Source: Heracleum sosnowskyi (Eukaryota; Streptophyta; Magnoliopsida; Apiales; Apiaceae). Taken from it: a stretch of DNA of 64,000 bases. A program made the position numbers and the translations under genes. Position 1 is the first letter of the stretch. Each line of letters begins with the position of its first letter. The stretch lies in contig JAUIZM010000012.1 in assembly GCA_030848705.1 (NCBI GenBank), positions 6,760,679 through 6,824,678 of the forward strand. The letters are read 5' to 3'. The notes under the pieces were generated by a model. It was given only the letters and a program-made list of their open reading frames with translations, searched no databases and was not told where the DNA came from. Positions 24,785-35,330 of the stretch are shown one piece after another.

Positions 24785-25339
24785 GTCAAATATTTTGCCA
24801 CACCCAAATGTAATAATGTGACAGATCAGTTGGAAATGAGGATCCTCAAAACAGAATGCTCTGTTCCTGAAAACAGAGTACTTTTTAGTCACACAATAAT
24901 ACAGTCACTAGTTTTTAGCTGCCTTAGCGAACAAAGATCTGACATAATGCAGAAAACTCTACTTTTTAGTCACATATAAAATGTAGTGACCATAGGTTAT
25001 TTCACATTTAGCCACATCACCGAAAATGACTGTGACCGTTTGGTAACATTAAGATACAGCAAAGAAGCGTCACTATTTTTTGGCACACTTCTATCTCTCA
25101 AGTATGACTATAACTGTTGGATTTGGTCAAAGTCAACAAAAAAAACATGCTGTTTCATCTCTCAATTGTCACACTTTTATAAATTGTGACTAAATCTGCC
25201 AAAAAATGTGTTTTCGGTCACTCAAAAAATAATTGTGTGGCTAAAACTTGGGACGATGACCTTTAGCCACTCGTTTTTTCCAAAGTGTCACAGCCCTTAC
25301 TGTACAAAAGAGTGACGAAAGCCCAAATTTGACGTAGTG
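24785..25339. repeat. Right subterminal repeat region, inner CACTA
   Basis: Repeated TTAGTCACA / TTAGCCACA and GTGACTAA / GTGGCTAA motifs (near 24887, 24968, 25010, 25184, 25234 and 25262) ending in the terminal inverted repeat. The last 400 bp closely match 29960-30407 of the outer element. Confidence 0.75.
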
Positions 25340-25342
25340 TAG

Positions 25343-25371
25343 TAAACAACTAACCTGTACTTCTTTCCCAT
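25343..25371 (-). pseudogene. Initiator segment of the outer TNP1-like gene
   Basis: The ATG (25371-25369) and first codons of the outer element's TNP1-like gene, cut off from the remainder (to 14952) by the 10.4-kb inner CACTA. The upstream 5'-UTR region 25372-25790 mirrors 19153-19570 of the inner copy, including a likely UTR intron (donor within 'cgcaggtaaacc'). Confidence 0.8.
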
Positions 25372-25884
25372 GGTACTCAAATTAGCTGTAGACAACAAGC
25401 ACAACAATGTCAGATATTAATACATCAACATTAAAGCATAAGTAGTATTATTCATATAATTGGAACTCAATTCGTCTCAATCTCTCAAATACAACTCAAA
25501 TATGCAATCTCTCCAACCATATATCTCAAACATATATCTCTCAAACATGCAATAACTGAAATAGTCTGTGGAAGAATGGTTTACCTGCGACAAGCAAGGT
25601 GATTTAAACGCCGGTGGAAAAAACCCTAATTTCAAGAACATAAACCAGATTGGGTCACCAGATCTGACCGACGGTGTAACCTAATTTCACCGACTGAAAG
25701 TTGTGGAGAGATTATGGTGCACAGAGAGGGAGAGTTTGAATGTGAGTTGGGTAAAGTGATGTTGAAAGTGAATTGGGGGGAAGTTTGATATTTTGGGAAA
25801 GTCTAGCCGCCTGTGTAGTGGGGGGAAGTGAATTGGTAAAGTGATGTTGCCGGTTTTTCCCCAACATCACAATGCGTATCCATT

Positions 25885-27300
25885 AACGTAGTAAAAGTGG
25901 TACTTCCTATAACAGGACACGATCCAGATTAACTGAGTAATTTTTTTGAATGCTTTTTTCGACGATCGAACTGTACGAATGTTAATAAACACTCATTTTA
26001 GTGTTGGAAAAAAATAATCAAAAAATAAAAAGGCCGGGTTGGAGGAGATCTTAAGAAAAAACGTAGTAAAAGTGGTACTTCCTATAACAGGACACGATCC
26101 AGATTAACTGAGTAATTTTTTTGAATGCTTTTTTCGACGATCGAACCGTACGAATGTTAATAAACACTCATTTTAGTTTTGGAAAAAAATAATCAAAAAA
26201 TAAAAAGGCCGGGTTGGAGGAGATCTTAAGAAAAAACGTAGTAAAAGTGGTACTTCCTATAACAGGACACGATCCAGATTAACTGAGTAATTTTTTTGAA
26301 TGCTTTTTTTGACGATCGAACCGTACGGATGTTAATAAACACTCATTTTAGTGTTGGAAAAAAATAATCAAAAAATAAAAAGGCCGGGTTGGAGGAGATC
26401 TTAACAAAAAACGTAGTAAAAGTGGTACTTCCTATAACAGGACACGATCCAGATTAACTGAGTAATTTTTTTGAATACTTTTTTCGACGATCGAACCGTA
26501 CGAATGTTAATAAACACTCATTTTAGTGTTGGAAAAAAATAATCAAAAAATAAAAAGGCGGGGTTGGAGGAGATCTTAAGAAAAAACGTAGTAAAAGTGG
26601 TACTTCCTATAACAGGACACGATCCAGATTAACTGAGTAATTTTTTTGAATGCTTTTTTTGACGATCGAACCGTACGGATGTTAATAAACACTCATTTTA
26701 GTGTTGGAAAAAAATAATCAAAAAATAAAAAGGCCGGGTTGGAGGAGATCTTAACAAAAAACGTAGTAAAAGTGGTACTTCCTATAACAAGAGAGGACAC
26801 GATCCAGATTAACTGAGTAATTTTTTTGAATGCTTTTTTCGACGATCGAACCGTACGGATGTTAATAAACACTCATTTTAGTGTTGGAAAAAAATAATCA
26901 AAAAATAAAAAGGCCGGGTTGGAGGAGATCTTAAGAAAAAACGTAGTAGAAGTGGTACTTCCTATAACAGGACACGATCCAGATTAACTGAGTAATTTTT
27001 TTGAATGCTTTTTTTGACGATCGAACCGTACGGATGTTAATAAACACTCATTTTAGTGTTGGAAAAAAATAATCAAAAAATAAAAAGGCCGGGTTGGAGG
27101 AGATCTTAAGAAAAAACGTAGTAAAAGTTGTACTTCCTATAACAGGACACGATCCAGATTAACTGAGTAATTTTTTTGAATGCTTTTTTCGACGATCGAA
27201 CCGTACGGATGTTAATAAATACTCATTTTAGTGTTGGAAAAAAATAATCAAAAAATAAAAAGGCCGGGTTGGAGAAGATCCTAACAAAAAACATAGTAAA
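25885..27300. repeat. 175-bp tandem array, about 8 units, outer CACTA
   Basis: Units begin AACGTAGTAAAAGTGG at 25885, 26060, 26235, 26410, 26585, 26760, 26940 and 27115, with a degenerate ninth start at 27290. The period is 175, except the sixth unit, which has a 5-bp insertion. Each unit contains TCGACGATCGAACCGTACG or a close variant. In reverse complement the unit aligns with the inner element's 174-bp unit around GTACGGTT-GATCGTCGAAAAA and the flanking poly(A) tracts. At 25854-25886, just before the first unit, sits a piece of inner-type monomer in the opposite orientation, marking an inversion junction. Confidence 0.93.
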
Positions 27301-27648
27301 AGTGGTAATCCTTTTTTAATAAAAATCCTTTTTAGTAAAAGTGGCAAACACTCATTTGAATGTTTAAAATTCTTTTTAATAAAAAAAGTAATCCTTTTTT
27401 TAATACTTTTAAAATTCTTTTTAATACTTTTAAAATCAATAATTCTTTTAAAATTAGTAGTTTAAAATTGGATTGAACGATATTTTTTTTTTGCTAAAGG
27501 GGCGGTATCCCTCTTCTATTTTTCCGCCTAAAACAAGAACCCCAATTTTATCCTTTTTTTCCCTCTTATACAACAACAATTGGTTCTAGATTTGATTGAA
27601 ATACCCAAGATTTAGCAAAATAAACAAAGCCCCTTTCTGGCGAAGATG
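27301..27648. other. AT-rich spacer after the satellite
   Basis: Degenerate, partly repetitive T- and A-rich sequence with several 'ctttttaata' and 'aaagtgg' pieces that look like decayed satellite. From about 27490 it becomes less repetitive and reads like a 5' flank. No gene seen. Confidence 0.5.
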
Positions 27649-28395
27649 AGCGGAGGCACTGTTCAGTTCAATTGGCATGACACAACGCCTTTATGTCTTA
27701 ACCCTAGGTTTTCACCCCTCTCTGGCGAAGATGATGTCCGGCAATTAGTACCTGTATGTCTCCTCTCTCTCTCTTTCACTCTCTCTCTCTCTGGCTAAAT
27801 CTATTAAGTCTTGCGTCTATTGGAAATCTAAGAGACTTTAATTTTAGTTTTAATTGATTAACTGACTTTGAGAATATGTTTATTGAAATATTTTGACTAA
27901 AACTGTTTGTATTAATCTAAGAGAGTTTATTGCGTCTATTGGGAATCTAAGAGACTACAACTGCATGCAATTATGACATTGATCTCAGTTAATATGAGCG
28001 TTGTTTCATATGCCTTACACTCTTCTATTTAAACCATCCCTAGTTAATCCCCTTTCTCATCCTCTCAAACATTCTTAATTGTTATCAAACCCCCCGTCTA
28101 TCAAATGGCCTTCAACGCTCTCACCACGCGTATTGCCAATATAGTGTTCAATTACGAAAACTTCACGATCGTAGTGGAAGGTGCAAGCTTTCCAGTGGAC
28201 GATGTTCCAAAGAACATCAGCTCTGAGTTCTCTTATGATCAGCAAATCGAGTGGATGTTTCTGCTGATGCACTTCGAGCCAGAGAAGGAGAGGAGGGAGG
28301 CGGAGCGTCTCCGGGCCCTGGAGTTGCGTGAGAGGATCATTGGACTGGCTGTCACCATATCCAGGATTTACAAGAGGAGGGAGACTGGTTCTTAG
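27649..28395 (+). CDS. Unidentified cargo gene in outer CACTA (possibly two exons)
   Basis: An open 96-codon frame at 28105-28395 (starts MAFNALTTRIANIVF, ends RIYKRRETGS) is preceded by a short frame from ATG 27656 (MMSGN or, at 27649, MSGGTVQFNWHD) ending at a plausible donor 'cct^gtatgt'. A CT microsatellite near 27755-27792 lies between. The 96-aa product is mixed-charge with an Arg/Glu-rich helix (EKERREAERLRALELRERI) and no domain I recognise. The two pieces need not belong together. The region occupies the place of TNP2 in the inner element. It may be a captured host gene fragment or an element-specific gene. Confidence 0.45.
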
Positions 28396-29940
28396 AATTT
28401 TGTTATTATTTCTTTGTAATTTTTTTTTGCAATGTTATGCAAGTGTTATGACGTAAGGAGATAGTTGTTATCATGACAGTGTGGAAGTATTTTGATTTTT
28501 ATCATAACAATTGTTATTTATAGTGTTATGTATGAGTTCTTTTTGTCTTTTTCTATTTTTCAAGAAGGAATAGCTAGGTAAATCTGCATATAAGGTAATT
28601 TTTGTAGTAATTGTCATCCCTAATACTCTCTTGTTTGACATGGTCATTGTTCATTATTGGTAGCTTAGATGCATTTGATTTGCAGAAAGAAACATGGTGT
28701 ATGCCGTGCTTAGAGTTTCATTGTTTATTGATCATTAGCTTGTAAGTATGCAGTTGTAGACCTGTAAAAGATGTGTACTTGATGAATGTTCTACAGATTG
28801 ACTTGCATGATGGTTAAATCTGATTTATGTTTACTCACATATTGAGGTATTTGTTAATGTTACATCAATGTTGACAATCTTCACTGATTTTGACCAAGGG
28901 AGATCTCAGCAACATGTAGAGAATACTTGTAATATCAGCAATACTAATACTGGTTTGGGTGCTCCTCAACATGTAGAGAATACTGGTTTCAAGGTTAGTG
29001 TATAGTCTGTGATTTAGAAGTATAATTGCTTATTCTTTTTCATATTTTGGGTTGATTTTCATAATGATTTCACTTGCCAGTCCTCGACGCAGGTGGAGCT
29101 CACAGAAGCTGAAACAGAGTATGTAGTCAATGCCGTGAAACAGAGTATCCGTGCCTTACACTAGTAAATTTGTTTAATATCTTGATCTGCATATTGCTAG
29201 GTTTCTGTCATTGTGAATGCTTCTGAAGTTGAGGAATTTTCAAAAGTAGCTATCAAGCCTGTACGTTCTCTAGCTTCATAGGAATTTAAAGTTTCTTTTA
29301 TATATGCCTTTAAAATTTTATATAGGGGCATGACTGAAAATGGAACTGGCAGGTTGTTAATCACGAGGTGACGACCAAAAATGCTTACATGCTGTGCAGA
29401 TGTAATTTTCCCCGAGAGGCTTGGCTGATCACTGCCATGAAATGAGCGGAATTAAATCTATTCTCAGGGCCGCATGGGTTGTTGGTCTTCCCAAATGAGT
29501 CACTAATCCTTCATGAAATGAACAAAGAGTGAGCTCGTGCGTTATATAGGGGTGTTGAAAAGGATAATGCAGCAAGAGGAAAGAGCTTCGTGCAGACTTG
29601 TTGATGTCATATTGTGGAAAGATGGATATCTCAAGGAACCGACCATTCTGATTGTACATGGAACCTTGTACTGTTGTACATATTAAATATATATTGTATT
29701 GTAATGGTAATACATCTGTTCCAACCCAAATAAAGATGTTAATTGGGCTCAGAAGCACCTCCCAGTTTTGACTCCTCATGTTTTGAATAAACCAAGACGT
29801 TCTTATGAATATATTTGCTTGAAAATAGTTTGTTACTTTCGACAGATAGTTGGAATATGGAATTTGAATGTTATATTATTATTGCATATATATTCAAATA
29901 GTAATAAAATATTCAAATTTCTAACAAGGATATCAGTCGT
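28396..29940 (+). other. Exon-like pieces of unknown origin in outer CACTA
   Basis: Several short open stretches are bounded by AG and GT. Near 28901-28994 a frame repeats QHVENT twice; 29082-29120 encodes SSTQVELTEAETEYVV; 29202-29260 encodes VSVIVNASEVEEFSKVAIKP before a GTACG donor; near 29352-29445 a last piece contains AYMLCRCNF and ends in TGA. They suggest the 3' exons of a gene, perhaps continuing from 28105 or 27649, but I cannot join them with confidence or name the product. The remaining sequence to 29940 is AT-rich spacer. Confidence 0.35.
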
Positions 29941-29954
29941 TGTCACCTGTTTTC

Positions 29955-30407
29955 GAAACTTTTTAGTCACACAATAATATAGTCACTAGTTTTTAGCTTC
30001 CTTAAGCGAACAAAGCTCTGACATATATGCAGAAAACTCTACTTTTTAGTCACATATAAAATGTAGTGACCATAGGTTATTTCCCATTTAGCCACATCAC
30101 CGAAAACGACTGTGGTCGTTTCGTAACATTTAGACACAGCAAAGAAGCGTCGCTAGTTATTGTCACACTTCTATCTCTCAAGTATGACTATAAATTTTGG
30201 AATTGGTCAAAGTCAAAAAAAACCATGCTGTTATTGTCACATTTTTTTAAGTTGTGACTAAATCTTCCAAAAAATGTGTCTTCGGTCACTCGAAAAACAA
30301 TTGTGTGGCTAAAACTTGGGACGATGATCTTTAGCCACTCGTTTTTTCCAAAGTGTCACAGCCCTTACTGTACAAAAGAGTGACGAAAGCCCAAATTTGA
30401 CGTAGTG
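29955..30407. repeat. Right subterminal repeat region, outer CACTA
   Basis: TTAGTCACA, TTAGCCACA and GTGACTAA motifs as in the inner right end, finishing with the terminal inverted repeat at 30407. Scattered substitutions and short indels separate it from 24880-25339. Confidence 0.75.
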
Positions 30408-31313
30408 ATTTTCAGGAAAATAAAGCAGCTTTGCAAGAAACTCTAACCCAAATTAAGCATTTTATTAGAACACTAATATCAATCAACTTGTCTTAAAGAG
30501 CATATTAACCATGAAAAGTCCTTGGCTAAAATTCTATGTGACACTGACATGCCTTAAATAAGAAATATAGAAATTATGTGAAAATGTTGTCTCTCCAACG
30601 GGTCATACCTCTAGGGATCGGATCTGTAACAAAATTCTAACCCAAAGGTAAACTCTAAGCTTGTATCGTTTACAGGATTAGATAGGAGTACATGTTTTTT
30701 TTTTGACGAGTAACCTCAATTTCAGTTGTAGATTTTCGGGATAGAGTTCAAGGTTTTAACACTATGATCCCGGTAAGAGACAAAATATTTTTTGCATGAT
30801 TTAGGCCTTATGATCAACATCTGTATCAAGAATAAAATATATTGAAAAATGATAGAGATCCCAAAAAAAATTTCAAAAATTTTCCCAAATGACGAATGAC
30901 AAGATTTAATTGGTATTAGTTTTTATAAAATGATATGCTCATGATACAGACATGTTCACCCACAAATTATAATTTTCCATAAGTTATTTGGGAATAATTT
31001 TTGTACAATTTTTAAGACTTCTGGCACTACTTTGGTCGGCGTTTATAGTAATGAAGAGAGAGGGAGTCACCATAGAAATGCGTACGGGAAAGTGTGGCTC
31101 TGCAGGGCACGGAATGCTACTCAACCAACCTTACCCTGAGCTCCATTAATAATGAAAATTAATGCTACACCATAGTTAGCTATAAATAGAAGCTTGACCT
31201 CCTTATTCCTTTCACTACTATATTTATCTATCAGGGAACGAACTTGGCTTTGTACACCATTTTTTAGGACAAACGAAGAAGCTAGGGAAGTCTAGTAAAA
31301 AGTTTGTCCAAGG
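30408..31313. other. Upstream region of CASP-like copy A
   Basis: Colinear with about 46056-46808 before the second CASP-like copy. A TATA box (tataaata, 31181-31188) lies about 130 bp before the ATG; copy B has the same box at 46675-46682. No other gene seen. Confidence 0.75.
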
Positions 31314-32183
31314 ATGGAGTCATCACCGTCAGTGGTAGCAGCAAGAGGAGATAAGAATAGAGAGGAAGAAAATGGAAGCAATAGCATGCGGACAGCAGAG
31401 AGCATGCTACGTCTGCTACCGATGAGTTTATGCATTGTTTCACTTGTCCTCATGCTTACAAACTCCCAGTCTAGCGACGACTTTGGTTTGCTCTCCTATT
31501 CCGACCTTGGAGCTTTCAGGTTTATTAATTTGAAGTTCATGCAAACAATGTATCTTGTATGTTTGTGTGTGTAGCTCTAGTATTTACATTTGATGTTTAA
31601 ATTTAGTCACTCAGAGGGCATTCTTAGTTTTAATGCTCAATTTGGAAGATGAAAAGGATTGGTCCAGGCTAGTGGTGTATGCGCTGGTTACTCCCTTCTC
31701 TCTGCTCTTGTCTCGGCCCTTCCACGTCCCTCAACCATGTCTCGAGCCTGGACTTTCTTCCTCCTTGACCAGGTTGAACTGAATGCCAAAACCCAAAAAC
31801 AAAAACATAATATATTTCGAAAAAACACAGTTCAACTATCTATTTATTGGACATCCTCCAGGTTTTTTCCCTAAATTTGACAGATTTCAGTACCATGTTT
31901 CTTGTAGGTCTTCGTGTACGTATTACTGGTAGCCAGGGCGGTGTCAACCGAAGTTGTTTACCTTGCATACAAGGGAGATGCAGCCATCACCTGGAGTGGA
32001 GCTTGCGGGTCATTGGGGAAGTTCTGTCACAAAGCCACAGCATCCTTGGCAATAACATTTGCAGTAGTAATATGTTATGCAGTGCTTTCCCTCGTTTCCT
32101 CCTATAGACTCTTTAGCAGATACGATGCTCCCATTGGATACACCAACAAAGGAATTGACATGTCTGCTGTTTTCCGCACTTGA
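31314..32183 (+). pseudogene. CASP-like protein (2A type), copy A, splice acceptor lost
   Basis: Exon 1 (31314-31519) and exon 3 (31908-32183) match intact copy B. They encode the CASPL signature from AESMLRLLPMSLC through YSDLGAFR to GKFCHKATASLAITFA and YRLFSRYDAPIGY. Compared with copy B, intron 1 has lost about 42 bp covering the 3' splice site ('gcag^gtattt'), so exon 2 starts abruptly in 'ggattggtccagg' near 31657. Using the nearest AG at 31656 gives a stop within five codons; using the AG at 31667 shifts frame. Unless an unusual acceptor is used the product is truncated after transmembrane segment 1. The promoter TATA box is intact. Confidence 0.8.
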
Positions 32184-33338
32184 GACATCAAGTGCATTTT
32201 ACAATCTTATAGACTCATGAAACTATGAAAGACATAAATGTCGATGGCGCTCAAATAAGTTCTACATTCTTAGTTAATGGCTAAAATATCTGATATTTAC
32301 AAATAAATTGTTCTTAGTTGTTGACTATATAATATTTGATAATCATGAACAGAGTGTTCTTCCTTCATGTTTTGTGTTTCAAGCAGTGAACTTTGCAATG
32401 ACTTTGTTACATAGCCAGTGAACTTTGGAATTGATTGGTTACATAGCCGAATTTCTTTTATCACTAAAACACCACATTTAGACTGCATAAAGTTCCAGGT
32501 AACATGGTAATCTTCTGAACTTCATAAAACTATTCTCCTTTCTTCAAACACAAAAACAACCCAGAATGATCATAGCAGAGAATAACACAGCAAGCAATAT
32601 CATACATTCAAAGTCAAACATCCACAAACTGCTGGTTTTTACAATATAGAATAAACTGTCTTAAGGTCTAAAGACATAAGAGAGAGCTATTTCATCCCTT
32701 TTCATATGTAGCATCCTTTTCATCTTCTGGGCACTTCACTAACCAACCTTCAGCGGGCTTCATACTGGACAACTGCAGTATAGAACAGAAGAATTAATCA
32801 AGCGTGACATGGTCAAACTCCTCAAAGGCAACAAATTCTCAATACTGATCAGATATGTAATGAATATGTACGACAAGTCACATATGATCTCATTTATGCC
32901 CCTTGCTTTTGTTAAAGGAGTTGAGTGCCAAGAATTTCCGACCAGGTGTCAACTGATCATCCTAAGAAAGTAACATGGTCAGATCCAACTTTAAATATAT
33001 CAAAAAGATGCAAAATATCATATTAGGACATCCAGATATATACAGATGAATGGTCAGTCGCTGAAGTTCAAACATATTGCTAAGAACGTCTCAACTACTA
33101 AAAGAATGACACATGCCATCTTCGTAATATAAGTTCAGGATCCACCAAGCCATATGCTTGTTGACTATTATATAAGAGCTTCTATCTTTGATAACTACCA
33201 AGTCAGCGACCTACAGGTTATATGCTATATGCATAAAAGGATACCAGCAATCTGAGAGAAAATATATTTATGAGCCAACAACAACTGAATTTTGATAAAT
33301 AGAAGCCTACAGAGATATTTAAGCAGAAATTGACAAAC
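32184..33338 (-). pseudogene. 3' exons and flank of ILP1/ZC3HC1-like gene
   Basis: On the minus strand, 32966-32917 encodes LTPGRKFLALNSFNKSK after an AG acceptor and runs into a stop. A further piece at 32774-32700 encodes MKPAEGWLVKCPEDEKD and then stops. They follow the exons at 33339-34196 and may be its alternative 3' ends. Up to about 32870 the sequence is duplicated at 47750-48405. The remainder is intron or spacer. Confidence 0.45.
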
Positions 33339-34196
33339 CTTGCAAAGAGATGCTGCTGACTCTGACTCGACAGTTTGGACTGGAGCTTGTCCAAGTGACT
33401 GGAAGGAATCCAAAGCATCTAAAGTTAGCTGCCAACCACATAGCGCTATAGCACTAGCACCAGAACCACTGTTGCTACTAGAGCCTGCTGCAGCTACATT
33501 CCCATTAACCCAAGGACAGAAATAATTGTGATGTTTAATTGGATCGAATTCCACAGCTTCTTCATAGTTATTTTCGCCATTAGGAGGCCCTGGGTAGAGG
33601 GCAAAATGGTGACATTAAAATTTTAAAAAATACCAACAGAACATAGACAAAGAAACAAAAAACATACATACCTTTACCATTTGCAACCATGTCACCGGCC
33701 CCGGGATATCCCGAGTCATCAGTAGGTGATGCCTTGCCAGCCTGTGTTACTTCATCTTTGGAAGCTTCATAGCCAGAACACAAGATTGCATTGCAAGAAT
33801 GAGATGGATGGTTACTGTTTTCATTAGGCAACAAATGCATGTCGCTAGTCTTTTCACCACTTTCAACAGATTCAACCTTTCCTGAACCAACAATTTTTGA
33901 GCCACTGTCTGCCCTTGCAACGGACCCTGACATCAGATCTTGACTATCTCCATGAGGAAACTCTCGTTCCATTTCTTGAGGGACGTAATCGCCCATTAGT
34001 CCAGGATCTGGAGCAAACTCGCCAGTTTGTCCCTGATTCTCAGTCACTTCAGCAACTGGTTCCATGTCACCAACAACACTATCTGCTCTGCCCATGCCAA
34101 CACTTCCCCCACTCATTCCAAAGCTAGGCCCATCTCTTCCACGGGCAGTTGTAGTATCCGTATTCAAAACCTCCTCTTCATTTGTGCTGCTAACAC
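33339..34196 (-). pseudogene. ILP1/ZC3HC1 (C3HC zinc finger, Rsm1-like) gene fragment
   Basis: Two exons, 34196-33672 and 33589-33339, join at phase 1 (GK-G-PPNGEN). The second holds the recognisable core EFDPIKHHNYFCPWVNG .. ALCGWQLTLDAL, typical of the C-terminal Rsm1-like half of plant C3HC-finger/IAP-like proteins, relatives of nuclear-basket ZC3HC1. The first exon is a low-complexity Ser/Gly/Glu linker. No exon for the N-terminal C3HC finger is visible upstream; from 34200 on there is only spacer and an LTR fragment. I therefore call it a 5'-truncated fragment, although distant exons beyond 35 kb cannot be fully excluded. Confidence 0.65.
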
Positions 34197-34651
34197 CTAC
34201 ATCACCATTGCAGCTTCATCATGTTCCTCAGTCTGCTCTTTACCCATACCATGAGTATGTTAGAGTTTTCAAACTCTCCAGAAGACAAATAATAACTACT
34301 TCGTTGAATAAAATTGCAGCACTAATATCATCCTGGAATTATGGTAGGCTGCAGCTAGCAATTTGTAAACCAAATGCAGAGGTGGTAGTCTAATACGTGT
34401 TTATCAAATGAAAAGAATATGTGGTCTAAAGTTCACACGGGAATATTAGTGTTGTAACATAATACTAGAAATGGATAAATATTACAGTCAAGCTGTTTAC
34501 ATGCATGGAAAGAAAATCATACACAGAAGCATTAATACAAAGCTGGATAGTCTCAGGTCTATCCCTGGAAATAAGGTGGCTGAGTTGAAACTTGCAGCTG
34601 CAGGAACTTAGGTTTTCAAATGTGGTAGGCTTGTATTTATAGTATGTGTAT

Positions 34652-35330
34652 TGTTGGGCCAAAGCCCATGTGAAGAAGGCTTAGATAATAGTTTGTATAT
34701 AGGTTCATTTGTAAATAAGCCCAATTAGAAATAAGCCCATTTGTAAATAAGCCCACTTGTAAACTTCTCCTATAAATACCTCCAAACCCCCACATTAGAA
34801 GGGGTTGGAAAAATAGTTAAAGGAGGAACCTCCTAAATGAATGTAACATTTTGACTCTAATAATACTAATTTCACTTCACTTTAATTCATTGATCTCATT
34901 ATCTCACATTGTTCGATATTACATTCATCATTTGGCGCTAGAAGGAGCTCTTTTATCTGTAGTCCAACTGAAATGGAAGAGAGCGAGCCGCTTATCTCCA
35001 AAATTGGTGGCACAAATGAGGTGGTGACTATACCTCGTCGGGAAGAGGTACAACTACCCCCTCACTGATGACCAAAATGAGGGATCTCCTAGACCCCCCC
35101 GTTTATACACGATTGAGAGTCATGACCCCCACGGGCAAAAAAGTGCTAACAAGCGACGCACGCTTACATCTACTTAAACTTCGAAAACAAAAGAAGCAAC
35201 CGTTTTGTTACAAAAGAAACAAAAGATGGACGAGGACTTGATAATGCAAGAGGAAAAACAAATGTGGCAAAAAAAATTCACAGTTGAATGCATCCTGCAA
35301 AGGATGATGGCCATTAAGGAATAAACACAT
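34652..35330 (+). mobile_element. LTR retrotransposon fragment (5' LTR plus start of gag)
   Basis: A 272-bp LTR-like block, 34652-34923, runs TGTTGGGCC...GATATTACA with a TATA box (ctataaatacc, about 34770). It is followed by 'tcatttggcgctagaaggag', the primer-binding/leader pattern seen in Ty3/gypsy Tat-type elements, then ATG 34973 starting a short frame (MEESEPLISKIGG) that stops at 35068. Sequence resembling an element leader ends near 35330. No second LTR or pol is seen, so it is a truncated remnant. Confidence 0.6.

Larger units (their letters stand above)
14953..25339. mobile_element. Inner CACTA (En/Spm) transposon, complete, 10,387 bp
   Basis: The left end is CACTACGTCAAATTTTGGC at 14953; the right end is the inverted match ending at 25339 (...GACGTAGTG). 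The target duplication is TAG (14950-14952 and 25340-25342). It lies in exon 1 of the outer element's TNP1-like gene, and outer sequence resumes at 25340 with 'tagtaaacaactaacc', matching 19123 of the inner copy. Contents: left subterminal repeats, TNP1-like gene (-), 174-bp satellite, TNP2 transposase (+), GRF zinc-finger gene (+) and right subterminal repeats. All three genes are open with consistent splice phases, so it could be autonomous. Confidence 0.95.
10766..30407. mobile_element. Outer CACTA (En/Spm) transposon, about 9.25 kb plus nested copy
   Basis: The left end reads CACTACGTCAAATTTTGGC; the reverse complement of the right end reads CACTACGTCAAATTTGGGC. The target duplication is ATT (10763-10765 and 30408-30410). 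The paralogous unoccupied site at about 46053 reads 'ttttgacagattttcaag', against 'ttttgacaaatt' + 'ttcagg' here, which confirms the insertion and the 3-bp duplication. Own content, from left: subterminal repeats, a TNP1-like gene broken by the inner CACTA and by a stop, a large 175-bp satellite array, unidentified exon-like cargo and the right subterminal repeats. No TNP2 transposase is present, so it is non-autonomous but carries ends almost identical to those of its intact relative. Confidence 0.95.

Noticed and set aside
25885..27300. Regular repeats that could suggest a CRISPR array
   Set aside because: Units are contiguous 175-bp tandem copies without unique spacers, in a plant transposon; it is satellite DNA.
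29429..29779. 116-codon minus-strand frame in outer CACTA
   Set aside because: No domain, starts and ends in AT-rich spacer, and overlaps plus-strand exon-like sequence; likely chance.
34027..34393. Plus-strand frames opposite the ILP1-like exon
   Set aside because: Antisense shadows of the Ser/Gly-rich linker exon.
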